Shown: positions 29,294 through 42,636, counted from the stretch's first letter. The stretch: 64,000 nucleotides of DNA from Burkholderiales bacterium (GCA_905339295.1 CAJPFI010000013.1:1-64000), one strand, 5' to 3'. The notes: a model not told the origin generated them from the letters alone. Numbers and translations: made by a program.

Positions 29294-29557
29294 ATGCAGT
29301 TGACCGAGAAGCAGCTGGAATACTGGAGCAAGAATCTCCGGCTTACCGGCATCCTGCTTTTCATCTGGTTCGTGGTGACGTTCGTCATCGGGTACTACGC
29401 CCGCGAGCTGTCGTTCAATTTCTTCGGATGGCCGTTCGCGTTCTACATGGGTGCGCAGGGCGCGTTGATCATCTACGTGCTCATCATCTGGTACTACGCG
29501 CGCTACATGAACAACCTGGACCGGGTCTACGACGTCCACGAAGGGGAGGATGAGTGA
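29294..29557 (+). CDS. DUF4212 protein, small subunit of a sodium/solute symporter
   Basis: The 87-residue protein has two transmembrane helices and the DUF4212 pattern YWSKNLRLTGILLFIWFVV, then NFFGWPFAFYMGAQGAL. Genes of this family almost always sit directly before a VC_2705-type symporter gene, as here. ATG at 29294 follows a strong GGAGGAG. Its stop overlaps the symporter start (TGATG), indicating translational coupling. Confidence 0.9.
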   Translation: MQLTEKQLEYWSKNLRLTGILLFIWFVVTFVIGYYARELSFNFFGWPFAFYMGAQGALIIYVLIIWYYARYMNNLDRVYDVHEGEDE

Positions 29558-31665
29558 TGGCCGGCCCAACGGAACCTACCAATTTCTTCACGGCGGGCAC
29601 GCAGAAGTCGTTCAACGCGCAGTTGAAGAAGGTGTACACCTGGTACACCGGCGGCTTCCTCGTCTTCGTCGTCGCGCTGGCGATCCTCGAGCAGATGGGA
29701 TTGCCGCGGGCCTGGATCGGCTACATCTTCCTGCTGGCGACGGTCGGCCTCTACGCCGGCATCGGCGTGATGAGCCGCACGTCCGACGCGGCCGAGTACT
29801 ACGTCGCCGGGCGGCGCGTCCCCGCGCTGTTCAACGGCATGGCGACCGGCGCGGACTGGATGAGCGCCGCGTCGTTCATCGGGATGGCCGGAACGCTCTA
29901 CCTGACCGGCTACAACGGGCTGGCCTTCATCATGGGCTGGACCGGCGGCTACTGCCTGGTCGCGCTGTTCCTGGCGCCGTACCTGCGCAAGTTCGGGCAG
30001 TTCACGATTCCCGACTTCCTGGGCGCCCGCTACGGCGGCCACCTGCCGCGCTCGATCGGCATCATCGCGGCGATCCTGTGCTCGTTCACGTACGTGGTGG
30101 CGCAGATCTACGGCGTGGGCATCATCACCACCCGCCTCACCGGCGTCGAGTTCGCCTACGGGATCTTCCTCGGCATCGGCGGCATCCTGGTCTGCTCGTT
30201 CCTGGGCGGCATGCGGGCGGTCACCTGGACGCAGGTCGCGCAGTACATCATCCTGATCATCGCCTACATGATCCCGGTCGTCTGGCTGTCGGTGAAGCAC
30301 ACCGGCATCCCGCTGCCGCAGTTCGTGTACGGCAAGGTGCTCGAGAAGGTGACGGCGCGCGAGGCCCAGCTCATCGACGATCCGAAGGAGCTCGAGGTCC
30401 GCGGGATCTACAAGGCGCGGGCCGACGCCGCGAGCGCGAGCCTCAAGGGCCTGCCGGCGAGCTTCGACGACGGCCGCAAGGCGCTCGCCGACGCGGTCGA
30501 GAAGGCGAAGGCGGACAACAACGCCGACGCGCTGGCCGGCGCCGAGAAGGCGCTGAACGCGTACCCCAAGGACGCGGCCGCGGCCAAGGCGGCGTGGACC
30601 AAGGACGCGGGCGTCGCGGCACGCGCGGGGCCGCCGCTTCGCCACGCCGAGGCGTTCCCGGGGAAGGACGAGAACGCGCGCGACGTCTCGCGCCGCAACT
30701 TCCTCGCGCTGATCTTCTGCCTGATGGTCGGCACCGCGGCGCTTCCGCACATCCTGATGCGCTACTACACGACGCCGTCGGTCCGGGAGGCGCGCAACTC
30801 GGTGTTCTGGTCGCTGTTCTTCATCTTCCTGCTTTACTTCACGGCTCCGGCGCTGGCGGTCCTGGTGAAATTCGACGTCTACACGCTGCTGGTCGGATCG
30901 GAATTCGCGAACCTGCCGCAGTGGGTGGCGTCGTGGACCCGGGTCGACCCGGGCCTGTTGTCGATCGTCGACGTGAACCGGGACGGGATCGTGCAGCTGG
31001 CCGAGATTTCGATCGGCGGCGACATTGTCGTGCTCGCGACGCCCGAGATCGCCGGCCTGCCCTACGTGATCTCGGGGCTGGTGGCGGCGGGTGGTCTGGC
31101 GGCGGCGCTGTCGACCGCGGACGGCCTGCTGCTGACGATCGCCAACGCGCTGTCGCACGACTTCTACTACAAGATGCTCGATCCCAACGCCCCGACCGGT
31201 CGGCGCGTGATGGTCTCGAAGATGCTGCTGCTGGTGGTGGCGGTGCTCGCCGCGCTGGTCGCGGCGCAGAAACCGGCCGACATCCTGTTCCTGGTGTCGG
31301 CGGCGTTCTCGCTCGCGGCCGCGGCGTTCTTCCCGGCGCTCTCGCTCGGCATCTTCTGGAAACGGGCCAACAAGTGGGGTGCGACGCTCGGCATGGCCGC
31401 GGGCCTCGGCATCACGTTCTACTACATGGCGACGACGCAGCCGTGGCTGCGCGGTGTGTTCGGCGTGACCTCGTCGATCGCCGACAACACGTGGTGGGGC
31501 ATCTCGCCGATTTCGGCGGGCCTGTGGGGCGTGCCGCTGGGCTTCATCGTCATCATCGTCGTGAGCATGCTCACGCCGGCGCCCGATCGCGAGACGCAGG
31601 AGCTGGTCGAGCACGTCCGCTACCCGAACCTGACCGGAGACACGCTGGACACCCGCGGCACCTGA
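29557..31665 (+). CDS. VC_2705-subfamily sodium/solute symporter (acetate/carboxylate permease-like)
   Basis: The 702-residue membrane protein of the SSS family has about 13 transmembrane segments and motifs such as ATGADWMSAASFIGMAG, GKFxxPDFLGARYG-like FTIPDFLGARYGG, and ALSTADGLLLTIANALSHD. It likely imports acetate or a similar monocarboxylate with sodium, matching the nearby acs. Unusual is a hydrophilic Ala/Lys-rich insert of about 110 residues (about 260-370) between transmembrane segments. AAGGGGAGG precedes ATG at 29557. A strong terminator follows the gene. Confidence 0.88.
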   Translation: MAGPTEPTNFFTAGTQKSFNAQLKKVYTWYTGGFLVFVVALAILEQMGLPRAWIGYIFLLATVGLYAGIGVMSRTSDAAEYYVAGRRVPALFNGMATGADWMSAASFIGMAGTLYLTGYNGLAFIMGWTGGYCLVALFLAPYLRKFGQFTIPDFLGARYGGHLPRSIGIIAAILCSFTYVVAQIYGVGIITTRLTGVEFAYGIFLGIGGILVCSFLGGMRAVTWTQVAQYIILIIAYMIPVVWLSVKHTGIPLPQFVYGKVLEKVTAREAQLIDDPKELEVRGIYKARADAASASLKGLPASFDDGRKALADAVEKAKADNNADALAGAEKALNAYPKDAAAAKAAWTKDAGVAARAGPPLRHAEAFPGKDENARDVSRRNFLALIFCLMVGTAALPHILMRYYTTPSVREARNSVFWSLFFIFLLYFTAPALAVLVKFDVYTLLVGSEFANLPQWVASWTRVDPGLLSIVDVNRDGIVQLAEISIGGDIVVLATPEIAGLPYVISGLVAAGGLAAALSTADGLLLTIANALSHDFYYKMLDPNAPTGRRVMVSKMLLLVVAVLAALVAAQKPADILFLVSAAFSLAAAAFFPALSLGIFWKRANKWGATLGMAAGLGITFYYMATTQPWLRGVFGVTSSIADNTWWGISPISAGLWGVPLGFIVIIVVSMLTPAPDRETQELVEHVRYPNLTGDTLDTRGT

Positions 31666-31692
31666 TCCGGGACCGCTCCGGCAGTTCCCTCG

Positions 31693-31725
31693 AAGGCCCG
31701 CGCGCGAGCGCGGGCCTTCTTCTTT
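31693..31725 (+). terminator. Strong intrinsic terminator after the symporter gene
   Basis: A perfect 11-bp stem (AAGGCCCGCGC at 31693-31703, GCGCGGGCCTT at 31708-31718) with a 4-nt loop is followed by CTTCTTT. Confidence 0.88.
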
Positions 31726-31803
31726 CCCGGCGCCGGGAACGTCGGGGATCGACGCACGCGGATGCCACGCGCGCAGGCGCTGTCCGGCGGACCCGGTCGC
31801 GCG

Positions 31804-33216
<1,413 letters not shown>

Positions 33217-33374
33217 CGGCGCGGCTTCGTCGGCGAGGGCCCCCATGGCGAAGCCATGGGGATCGACGACGAACGATTGCCGTCGCCGCGGGCGGCCGAC
33301 GCGCAGGTCGCGCCGCGAGCGAAGGATCTTCCGTCGCGGCCAGCGGCGTTCCAGGGCGGCCGCGCCGCGCGGGA

Positions 33375-34019
33375 TCAGGACGGCTTGCGACCGGCGCGGC
33401 GCTCGCGCATGAACGTCGTCACGGCCGGAATCAGAGAGACGACGACGATGCCGATCACGATCAACGTGAGGTTGTCCTTCACCCAGGGGATGTTGCCGAA
33501 CAGGTAGCCGGCGTAGACGAGCGAGGCGATCCACAGGACGCCGCCGACCACGTTGTACGAGAGGAACCGGCGGTACGGCATCTCCGCCACCCCGGCGAGG
33601 AACGGCGCGAACGTGCGGATGATCGGCACGAAGCGCCCGATGATGATCGTGACGCCGCCGTAGCGATCGTAGAACGCCTGCGTGCGTCGCAGATGCTCGT
33701 GGCGGATCCAGCGCGAATCCGGCCGATCGTAGACCCTGGGGCCGATGTAGCGGCCGATCGAGTAGTTCACCGAGTCGCCGAGCACCGCCGCGACCACGAG
33801 CACCGCGACCAGCACATTGACGTTCAACCCGGCGGAGGCGACGACGGTGCCGGCGATGAACAGCAGCGAGTCGCCCGGCAGGAACGGGAAGACGACGAGC
33901 CCGGTCTCCGCGAAGATGACGAGGAACAGGATCGCGTACAGCCACGGGCCGTACTGGACCGCGAGCAGCGCGACGGTCTGGTCGAGCGCGAGCAGCGAGT
34001 AGAAGAAGGTCGTGAGCAC
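33375..34019 (-). CDS. DedA-family membrane protein
   Basis: The 214-residue protein has the DedA/VTT motifs ETGLVVFPFLPGDSLLFIAG and GRFVPIIRTFAPFLAGV, with multiple transmembrane helices. DedA proteins support membrane lipid (undecaprenyl-phosphate/phospholipid) recycling and proton-motive-force homeostasis. The start is GTG at 34019; no ATG is available nearby. It lies 124 bp after secF on the same strand and ends convergently with purB across a 158-bp gap. Confidence 0.88.
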   Translation of the reverse strand: MLTTFFYSLLALDQTVALLAVQYGPWLYAILFLVIFAETGLVVFPFLPGDSLLFIAGTVVASAGLNVNVLVAVLVVAAVLGDSVNYSIGRYIGPRVYDRPDSRWIRHEHLRRTQAFYDRYGGVTIIIGRFVPIIRTFAPFLAGVAEMPYRRFLSYNVVGGVLWIASLVYAGYLFGNIPWVKDNLTLIVIGIVVVSLIPAVTTFMRERRAGRKPS

Positions 34020-34143
34020 GACGGAAATAGAAAGGTCGGAACCGGAGCGTCAGGCGCGATCTTCCGGCGAGCCGACCGTGTCCCGGACGCCGCCCACGGG
34101 AAGTCGGGCCCGACGTTCCCGCTCGGCCTGACCCTCTTCTTCC

Positions 34144-35085
34144 CTACGGAAGGATCTTGTCGCCCTCGGCGCCAGGGCGCTTCTCGGGCCTGACGAGATC
34201 CTCGCGCGAGACGCCCATCCACATCACCAGCGGCGCCATCACCAGCACCGACGAGTAGATCCCGAACAGGATGCCGATCGTGAGCGCGAGCGCGAAGTAG
34301 TGCAGCGCCTCGCCGCCGAAGATCAGCATCGAGGTGACCATGATCTGCGTGCTGCCGTGGGTGATGATCGTGCGCGACATCGTGGTCGTGATCGCGTTGT
34401 CGATCACGTGGGTCACGGTCGCCTTGCGCATCTTGCGGAAGTTCTCCCGGATCCGGTCGGCGACGACGACCGATTCGTTGACCGAGTAGCCCAGCACCGC
34501 GAGCAGCGCCGCCAGCACCGGGAGGGAGAACTCCCACTGGAAGAACGCGAAGAACCCCATGATGATGACGACGTCGTGGAGGTTCGCGACGATCGCCGCG
34601 ACCGCGAACCGCCACTCGAAGCGCATCGCGAGGTAGGCGACGATGCCGATCGCGACGAGCAGCAACGCCAGCGCGCCGTTCTCGTAGAGCTCCTTGCCGA
34701 CCTGCGGACCGACGAACTCGACGCGCACCTGCGCCGCCGTCGGGTCGTCGGCCCTGAGCGCGTTCATCACGCGGTCGGAAAGCTGCGCGGTGGACACGCC
34801 GGGCTTGAGCGGCAGGCGGATCAGCGCCGTGTTCGCGCCGCCGAAGCTCTGCGCCGCGTATTCGCCGATCTCGAGCTTGTCGATCGCCGCGCGGACGCGG
34901 CCGAAGTCGACCGCGTGCGCGTAGCCGACCTCGATGACCGTCCCGCCGCGGAAGTCGACGCCGAAGTTGAGCCCGCGCGTCGCGAGGAAGAGCACGGCGA
35001 CGAGGAACGTGACCACCGAGATCACGTTGAACACCAGCGCGTGCCGCATGAACGGGATGTCGCGCCTGAAGCGGAAGAATTCCAT
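34144..35085 (-). CDS. secF: Protein translocase subunit SecF
   Basis: The 313-residue protein has six transmembrane segments, the periplasmic P1-type domain (GLNFGVDFRGGTVIEV near the start) and the conserved VLGYSVNESVVVADRIREN motif of SecF. With SecD and YajC it uses the proton motive force to help SecYEG export proteins. ATG at 35085 is 50 bp after the secD stop. Confidence 0.96.
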   Translation of the reverse strand: MEFFRFRRDIPFMRHALVFNVISVVTFLVAVLFLATRGLNFGVDFRGGTVIEVGYAHAVDFGRVRAAIDKLEIGEYAAQSFGGANTALIRLPLKPGVSTAQLSDRVMNALRADDPTAAQVRVEFVGPQVGKELYENGALALLLVAIGIVAYLAMRFEWRFAVAAIVANLHDVVIIMGFFAFFQWEFSLPVLAALLAVLGYSVNESVVVADRIRENFRKMRKATVTHVIDNAITTTMSRTIITHGSTQIMVTSMLIFGGEALHYFALALTIGILFGIYSSVLVMAPLVMWMGVSREDLVRPEKRPGAEGDKILP

Positions 35086-35135
35086 GCGTGGCTCTTCGAG
35101 GTTGGGGGGGACGGGTCGGCCGGATGGCGCGACCG

Positions 35136-37004
35136 TCAGCCCTTCGCCGCCGTCGCGGTCGTCGACGCCGGCCGCCAGATCTGGCCGATCGAGATCCGGT
35201 CGAGCTTCTTGCGGCCGCCGTACACGACCGCCACGATGCCGCGCGAGATGAAGACCGCCGAGAACATCGACGTCATGATGCCGATGCAGTGGACGACGGC
35301 GAACCCCTTCACCGGACCGGTCCCGAACAGGAACAGCGCGACGCCGGCGATCAGCGTCGTGATGTTCGAGTCCAGGATCGTGTTCCACGCGCGCTCGTAG
35401 CCGGCCTGGATCGCGGCGTGCGGTGTCGCGCCCCAGCGCAGCTCCTCCCGGATGCGCTCGTTGATCAGCACGTTGGCGTCGATCGCCATGCCGAGCGTGA
35501 GCGCGATCGCCGCGATGCCGGGCAGCGTGAGCGTGGCCTGCAGCATCGACAGGATCGAGACCAGCAGCAGCAGGTTGATGGTCAGCGAGATCGTCGAGAT
35601 CACGCCCATCAGCACGTAGTAGGCGCAGATGAACGCGGCCAGCACGACGAAGCCCCACAGCACCGAGCTGAACCCCTTGTCGATGTTCTCCGCGCCGAGC
35701 GAGGGCCCGATCGTGCGCTCCTCGACGATCTCCATGGGCGCGGCCAGCGCGCCGGCGCGCATCAGCAGCGAGATGTCGTTGGCCTCTCGCGTCGACATGC
35801 GCCCCGAGATCTGCACGCGCCCGCCGCCGATCTCCTCGCGGATCACCGGGGCCGTGATGACCTCCGTGCGGCTCTTCTCGACCAGCAGGATGGCCATGCG
35901 CTTGCCGACGTTTTCGCGCGTGACCTCCTTGAAGATCCGCGCGCCGACGCCGTCGAGGCTCACGTGGACCGCGGGCTCGTTGTTGCGCTGGTCGAACCCG
36001 GACTGCGCGTCGTTGATGCGGTCGCCGGTGAGCACGACCTGCCGCCTGACGAGCACCGGCGCGCCGTTGCGGTCGTTGAAGAGGTCGCTGCCGAGCGGGA
36101 CCTGGCCGGCCTGCGCCTGCTCCAGCGCGCCGGGATCCTCGTTCACCATGCGGATCTCGAGCGTCGCGGTCCGGCCGAGGATGTCCTTCGCGCGCGCGGT
36201 GTCCTGCACGCCGGGGAGCTGGACGACGACGCGCTCGGCGCCCTGCTGCTGGATGATGGGCTCGGCGACGCCGAGCTCGTTGACGCGGTTGCGCAGGATC
36301 TGGATGTTCTGCTGCACCGCACCGTCCTGGATGCGCTTCTGCGCCTCCGGCTTGAGCTGCGCGACGGCGCGGAACTCGCCGTCCGGCCCCGCCTGGTCGC
36401 GCGCGAGGAGGTCCGGGTAGGTCCTGTCGATCACGGCGAGCGCGCGGTTGCGCTCGGCCTCGTCGCGGAACCGCAACTGCACGCCGACGGCATCGCGCGC
36501 GATGCCCGAATACTGGATCCTCTCGGAGCGCATCAGGCTCCTGAGGTCGGTCACGTAGCGGTCGCCGGCCTTGTCGAGCGCCGCCTTCATGTCGACCTGG
36601 AGCAGGAAGTGCACGCCTCCGCGCAGGTCGAGACCGAGGTACATCGGCAGCGCGCCGATCGAGGCGAGCCAGCGCGGCGACGACGACAGCAGGTTGAGCG
36701 CGACGATGTACGAGGGCCCGAGCTTCTGCGCGAGCGCGTCCTTCGCCTTGATCTGCGTGTCGGCGTCGTCGAAGCGGACCTTGACGCCGGTCGCGTCGAG
36801 CGTCGCGCCCCGGTAGGGGATCTGCGCGCCCCTGAGCGCCTCCTCGACGTTCGAGAGCAGCGACTCGTCGAGGCGAACGCCGGTCCTGGACGACGACACC
36901 TGGACGGCAGGCACCTCGGGGAAGAAATTGGGCAGCGTGTACAGGAAGCCGATCGCCACGGCGATCGCGATGACGACGTATTTCCAGAGGGGGTAGCGAT
37001 TCAT
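35136..37004 (-). CDS. secD: Protein translocase subunit SecD
   Basis: The 622-residue protein begins MNRYPLWKYVVIAIAV, with the first transmembrane helix and a large periplasmic domain containing GLDLRGGVHFLLQVD. The C-terminal five-helix bundle holds the GMAIDANVLINERIREE motif. It partners SecF. The gap after yajC is 70 bp and the genes run yajC-secD-secF in transcription order. Confidence 0.97.
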   Translation of the reverse strand: MNRYPLWKYVVIAIAVAIGFLYTLPNFFPEVPAVQVSSSRTGVRLDESLLSNVEEALRGAQIPYRGATLDATGVKVRFDDADTQIKAKDALAQKLGPSYIVALNLLSSSPRWLASIGALPMYLGLDLRGGVHFLLQVDMKAALDKAGDRYVTDLRSLMRSERIQYSGIARDAVGVQLRFRDEAERNRALAVIDRTYPDLLARDQAGPDGEFRAVAQLKPEAQKRIQDGAVQQNIQILRNRVNELGVAEPIIQQQGAERVVVQLPGVQDTARAKDILGRTATLEIRMVNEDPGALEQAQAGQVPLGSDLFNDRNGAPVLVRRQVVLTGDRINDAQSGFDQRNNEPAVHVSLDGVGARIFKEVTRENVGKRMAILLVEKSRTEVITAPVIREEIGGGRVQISGRMSTREANDISLLMRAGALAAPMEIVEERTIGPSLGAENIDKGFSSVLWGFVVLAAFICAYYVLMGVISTISLTINLLLLVSILSMLQATLTLPGIAAIALTLGMAIDANVLINERIREELRWGATPHAAIQAGYERAWNTILDSNITTLIAGVALFLFGTGPVKGFAVVHCIGIMTSMFSAVFISRGIVAVVYGGRKKLDRISIGQIWRPASTTATAAKG

Positions 37005-37074
37005 GTCGGCGGCAGGGGTCGGGACGCGCTGGCGTGGGAACGGCGGCGGCGCGCACGAGCGCGCGGCGTCGTCG

Positions 37075-37401
37075 TCACAGCGACTTCATCGTGCCCTTCG
37101 GCAGGAGCTGCGCGATGGCCTGGCGCTGCACGGTGATCTCGATGCCCTGCGCGATCTCGACGGTCACGTACTGGTCGCCGAGCTTCGCGACGCGCCCGAC
37201 GATGCCGCCGGAGGTCACGACCTCGTTGCCCTTCTCGATCGCGTCGATCATCGCCCGGTGCTCCTTGGCCTTCTTCTGCTGCGGGCGGATCAGCAGGAAG
37301 TAGAACACCACGAAGATCGCGATCATCGGGAGCATCGTGGTCAGCAGGTCGCCTTGCGAGGCGCCGCCGGCGGCCTGGGCGTATGCGGGGGAGATCAGCA
37401 C
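37075..37401 (-). CDS. yajC: Preprotein translocase subunit YajC
   Basis: The 108-residue protein has a single N-terminal transmembrane helix (MIAIFVVFYFLLIRPQQKK) and a soluble domain with the family motif KGNEVVTSGGIVGRV. GTG at 37401 gives the standard YajC length and a normal ISPAYAQAAG opening, with GGAG upstream; the longer open frame is probably not translated. Confidence 0.93.
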   Translation of the reverse strand: MLISPAYAQAAGGASQGDLLTTMLPMIAIFVVFYFLLIRPQQKKAKEHRAMIDAIEKGNEVVTSGGIVGRVAKLGDQYVTVEIAQGIEITVQRQAIAQLLPKGTMKSL

Positions 37402-37524
37402 GGTCGGAAGCTCCGGGACGAAGGCGCGGCCCTTGCGGGAACGGTGCGCCGGGGCGCCGGGCGCCCGGGCGGGCGACATCCGGCATCGAAAAGGATCGGG
37501 TCGGGCTAACCTCGCATTTTACCA

Positions 37525-39322
<1,798 letters not shown>

Positions 39323-39508
39323 GATGGCAAATTGGCGGTCCAACTCCCGCCGCGTCGGCCATCGTCGAGTTTCAGGGTTGTCCGAAGCTTAGCGGGAACG
39401 GGGATCGGTTGCCAAGCTTCGGGCCGCCATCCGTCGGAAACGTCGCCGAAAAGTGACCGAAATCCCTGCAGAAACGCCATTTTGTCGCCGAACGGCGACG
39501 GTGAGGCA

Positions 39509-40558
39509 TTATCCACCGGCGCCGGGGGCTCGCTCGAGCAGCATGGCGTCGCCATAGCTGAAGAATCGGTAACGCTCGCGCACGGCGTGCGCGTAGGCGG
39601 CCCGGATCGTCTCGAGCCCCGCGAACGCCGAAACGAGCATCAGCAGCGTGGATCGCGGCAGGTGGAAGTTGGTGAGCAGGCGGTCGACGGCGCGGAATCG
39701 ATAGCCGGGCAGGATGAAGAGGTCGGTCTCCGCGGCCCCGGCGACGAGTTCCACGCCGGTCGACGCGGCCTCGAGCGCCCGGAGGGTCGTCGTCCCGACG
39801 GCCAGTACTCGTCCGCCGCGTCGCCGCGCCGCGGCGATCGACTCGACCGTCGCCGGCGGCACCTCGAAGCGCTCGCTGTGCATCCGGTGGCGCGAGAGGT
39901 CGCCGTCGCGGACCGGCAGGAACGTCCCGGCGCCGACGTGCAGCGTGATCCGCGCCAACCCGACGCCGCGGGCCTCCAGGCTCGCGAGCAACGCGTCGTC
40001 GAAGTGCAGTCCTGCGGTCGGCGCGGCGACCGCGCCGGGCACGCGCGCGTAGACAGTCTGGTAGCGATCGTCGTCGGCCTTTGTGGCTGGGCGCGAGAGG
40101 TAGGGAGGCAGCGGCAGCGTGCCGTGCCGCTCGAGCCACGCGGGAAGCGGTCCGGTGTCGTGGAACTGCAGGCGGAAGAACCCGCCGTCGCGCGCGAGCA
40201 CCGTCGCGTGCGCCCCGCCGGGCAACAGGACCGCGCGCCCGATTCCCGGGAGATGGCTCGCCCTGAGCTGCGCCCATGCCTCATCGTCGCCGACGATGCG
40301 CTCGACCAGGAGCTCGACGCCGCCGCCGGTCGGCTTGCGCCCTTCGACGCGCGCGCGCAGGACGCGCGTGTCGTTCATCACGACGAGGTCGCCGGGCGCG
40401 ACGAGGTCGACGAGGTCGCCGAACCTTCGATCGGTCAATCCGGTTCCGTCGACGTGCAGCAGGCGGCTGCCGGTGCGCGACGCGGCGGGCGTCTGCGCGA
40501 TCAGCTCCGTCGGCAGCGGATAGTCGAAGTCGGCGAGCGTGAGCGTGGAGTCGGGCAT
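39509..40558 (-). CDS. queA: S-adenosylmethionine:tRNA ribosyltransferase-isomerase
   Basis: The 349-residue protein shows QueA signatures: [55 protein letters not shown] and [17 protein letters not shown]. It builds epoxyqueuosine on tRNA after Tgt. ATG at 40558. A 186-bp gap follows before the CTERM-type gene. Confidence 0.96.
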   Translation of the reverse strand: MPDSTLTLADFDYPLPTELIAQTPAASRTGSRLLHVDGTGLTDRRFGDLVDLVAPGDLVVMNDTRVLRARVEGRKPTGGGVELLVERIVGDDEAWAQLRASHLPGIGRAVLLPGGAHATVLARDGGFFRLQFHDTGPLPAWLERHGTLPLPPYLSRPATKADDDRYQTVYARVPGAVAAPTAGLHFDDALLASLEARGVGLARITLHVGAGTFLPVRDGDLSRHRMHSERFEVPPATVESIAAARRRGGRVLAVGTTTLRALEAASTGVELVAGAAETDLFILPGYRFRAVDRLLTNFHLPRSTLLMLVSAFAGLETIRAAYAHAVRERYRFFSYGDAMLLERAPGAGG

Positions 40559-40870
40559 CGATGCTGCGACCGGCACGCAGGCGGCGCGCGGCACGCGGTC
40601 AAGACTGATCACGAACCGCCGGCGGCGACTGCCGCGCCGCCCGCGCGGGCACCCGCCATGTGCCGGGCAGGGATGACGACTCTACCGCGTTGGCTGGGGG
40701 CCGCGCCTGGCGTGCCTCGATCCGGTGTCCCGGGAAGCGGCTGCGGGTCGCGCACCGCGCCGCGGACGGCGCCTGCGATCCGGTAAGCTGCACGTCCACC
40801 GGCCGACCGCGCCGTGCCGCGGCATCGTGCCATCAGGCACGCCATTCACGAGGGTCGAACCGGACGTCCC
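40559..40870. other. Divergent queA/gamma-glutamyltransferase gap, no gene recognised
   Basis: This 312-bp stretch separates the divergent queA and gamma-glutamyltransferase genes. It is very GC-rich. A weak -10-like TAAGCT lies at about 40787, facing the transferase gene. I see no RNA gene, repeat or conserved small protein. Confidence 0.4.
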
Positions 40871-42457
40871 ATGCTGCAGTTCGACTGGTCGATGCCCTAT
40901 CCGTCGCGACGCCAGCCGCTGTTCGCCGACAACGCGGTCGCCACATCCCAGCCGCTCGCGACGCAGGCCGGCGTGGCCATGCTCGCGCGCGGCGGCAATG
41001 CCGTCGACGCCGCGCTTGCCACGGCGATCACGCTGACCGTCGTCGAGCCTTGCAGCAACGGCCTCGGGTCGGACCTGTTCGCGATCCTGTGGGACGGGCG
41101 CGGGCTGGTCGGGCTGAATGCGTCCGGCAGGGCACCGGCGGCGTGGACGCCGGCGCGATTCGCCGGGCGCGCCATGCCCGAGCGGGGCTGGGAGAGCGTC
41201 ACGATTCCCGGCGCGGTCTCGGGATGGCGGATGCTGTCGGAGCGTTACGGCCGGATCCCGTTCGCGGATCTCTTCGAGCCCGCTGTCCGCTATGCGCGTG
41301 ACGGCCACGCGGTGTCGCCATGGGCGGCCGGAAAGTGGCGGCTCGCCTCCACGCTCATGCCGCATGGACTGGGCTGGCAGGACCATTTCCTGCCGCGAGG
41401 GCGGCCGCCGTCGCCCGGCGAGCGGTTCGCGAGTCCGGACATGGCGCGCACGCTCGAGGAGATCGCGCGTTCGACCGGCGAATCGTTCTACCGCGGACGG
41501 CTCGCGCAGGCGATGGTCGACCACTCGCGCGCGCATGGCGGCGGTCACGCGCCGGGCGACTTCGCCGCGCACGCCGCGGAGTGGGTAACGCCGCTCGCGC
41601 ACGACTACCGCGGCGCGACCGTGCACGAGATTCCGCCCAGCGGCCAGGGGATCGCCGCACTGATGGCGCTGGGCATCCTCGCGCATGTCGACGTCGGCGC
41701 GAACGCGCCCGACTCGCCCGCGAGCCAGCACCTGCAGATCGAGGCCATGAAGCTCGCGTTCGCCGACGCGTATCGCCACGTCGCGGATCCCCGGTCGATG
41801 GAAGTCGGCCCGGCGGCGATGCTCGACCCCGCGTACCTCGCGGAGCGCGCGCGGCGCATCGACCCGCGACGGGCGCAGGATTTCGGCCACGGCGACCCGC
41901 CGCGCGGCGGCACCGTCTACCTGTGTGCGGCCGATCGCGACGGCATGATGGTGTCCCTGATCCAGTCGAACTACATGGGCTTCGGCTCGGGGGTGGTCGT
42001 TCCCGGCACGGGGATCAGCCTGCAGAACCGCGGCGCGGGGTTCTCCGCGGACGCGGGCCACCCGAACGCCGTCGGGCCGGGGAAACGGCCGTTTCACACG
42101 ATCATCCCGGGCTTCGTCACGCGCGACGGTGCGCCGTGGGCGGCGTTCGGCGTGATGGGCGGGCCGATCCAGCCGCCGGCGCACGTGCAGACGCTCGTGC
42201 GCCTGATCGACTACCGGATGAATCCGCAGGCCGCGCTCGACGCGCCGCGCTGGAAGGTGGACGCGAACGGGTCGATCGATCTCGAAGCCAGCGCGTCCGC
42301 CTCGCTCCGCACGGCCCTCCGGGACATGGGCCATCGCATGGCGCCCGAACCGGACGCCGCCATGGACTTCGGCGCGGGCCAGTTCATCGTGCGGGGCGAG
42401 GACGGCTACGTCGCGGCATCGGATCCGCGGCGTGACGGCGTCGCGGCGGGATTCTGA
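40871..42457 (+). CDS. Gamma-glutamyltransferase-family protein (cytosolic YwrD-like)
   Basis: The 528-residue Ntn-hydrolase precursor has the N-terminal pattern NAVATSQPLATQAGVAML and GGNAVDAALATA. The autoprocessing nucleophile is Thr348 in PRGGTVYLCAADRDG, followed by SNYMGFGSGVVVPGTGISLQ. There is no signal peptide, unlike periplasmic Ggt, so it resembles the cytosolic YwrD-type branch. It would hydrolyse or transfer gamma-glutamyl groups, or act as an acylase on related amides. ATG at 40871 is preferred over an upstream in-frame ATG with no homology. Confidence 0.87.
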   Translation: MLQFDWSMPYPSRRQPLFADNAVATSQPLATQAGVAMLARGGNAVDAALATAITLTVVEPCSNGLGSDLFAILWDGRGLVGLNASGRAPAAWTPARFAGRAMPERGWESVTIPGAVSGWRMLSERYGRIPFADLFEPAVRYARDGHAVSPWAAGKWRLASTLMPHGLGWQDHFLPRGRPPSPGERFASPDMARTLEEIARSTGESFYRGRLAQAMVDHSRAHGGGHAPGDFAAHAAEWVTPLAHDYRGATVHEIPPSGQGIAALMALGILAHVDVGANAPDSPASQHLQIEAMKLAFADAYRHVADPRSMEVGPAAMLDPAYLAERARRIDPRRAQDFGHGDPPRGGTVYLCAADRDGMMVSLIQSNYMGFGSGVVVPGTGISLQNRGAGFSADAGHPNAVGPGKRPFHTIIPGFVTRDGAPWAAFGVMGGPIQPPAHVQTLVRLIDYRMNPQAALDAPRWKVDANGSIDLEASASASLRTALRDMGHRMAPEPDAAMDFGAGQFIVRGEDGYVAASDPRRDGVAAGF

Positions 42458-42501
42458 CCGGGCAGCGTCGCGATTCGGCGGGCGCGCGTCCGCGGGACGC
42501 G

Positions 42502-42587
42502 TGGTGCCGGGAGAGGGACTCGAACCCTCACGGTGTCGCCACCGGCGGATTTTGAGTCCGCTGCGTCTGCCGTTCCGCCACCCCGGC
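42502..42587 (-). tRNA. tRNA-Leu (anticodon CAA)
   Basis: On the minus strand the acceptor GCCGGGG pairs with CTCCGGC-like CCCGGCA, and the anticodon stem GCGGA/TCCGC holds loop CTCAAAA with anticodon CAA (reads UUG). A long class II variable arm (GGTGGCGACACC) and the T-loop GGTTCGAACC follow. The 3' CCA is encoded (42502-42504). Type II structure plus CAA identify leucine. Confidence 0.95.
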
Positions 42588-42636
42588 CGGTCGAAGCCCC
42601 GCGCCGTTCGCGTCGCGTGGGGCCGGCAAGCCGCGA

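Noticed and set aside
33241-33261. CCCCATGGC-GAA-GCCATGGGG hairpin between convergent purB and dedA as a terminator
   Set aside because: Perfect 9-bp stem, but no T-run on either strand; termination there is not supported.
39484-39499. GTCGCCG-AA-CGGCGAC hairpin after queA as a terminator
   Set aside because: In the queA direction it is followed by AAAATGG rather than T residues.
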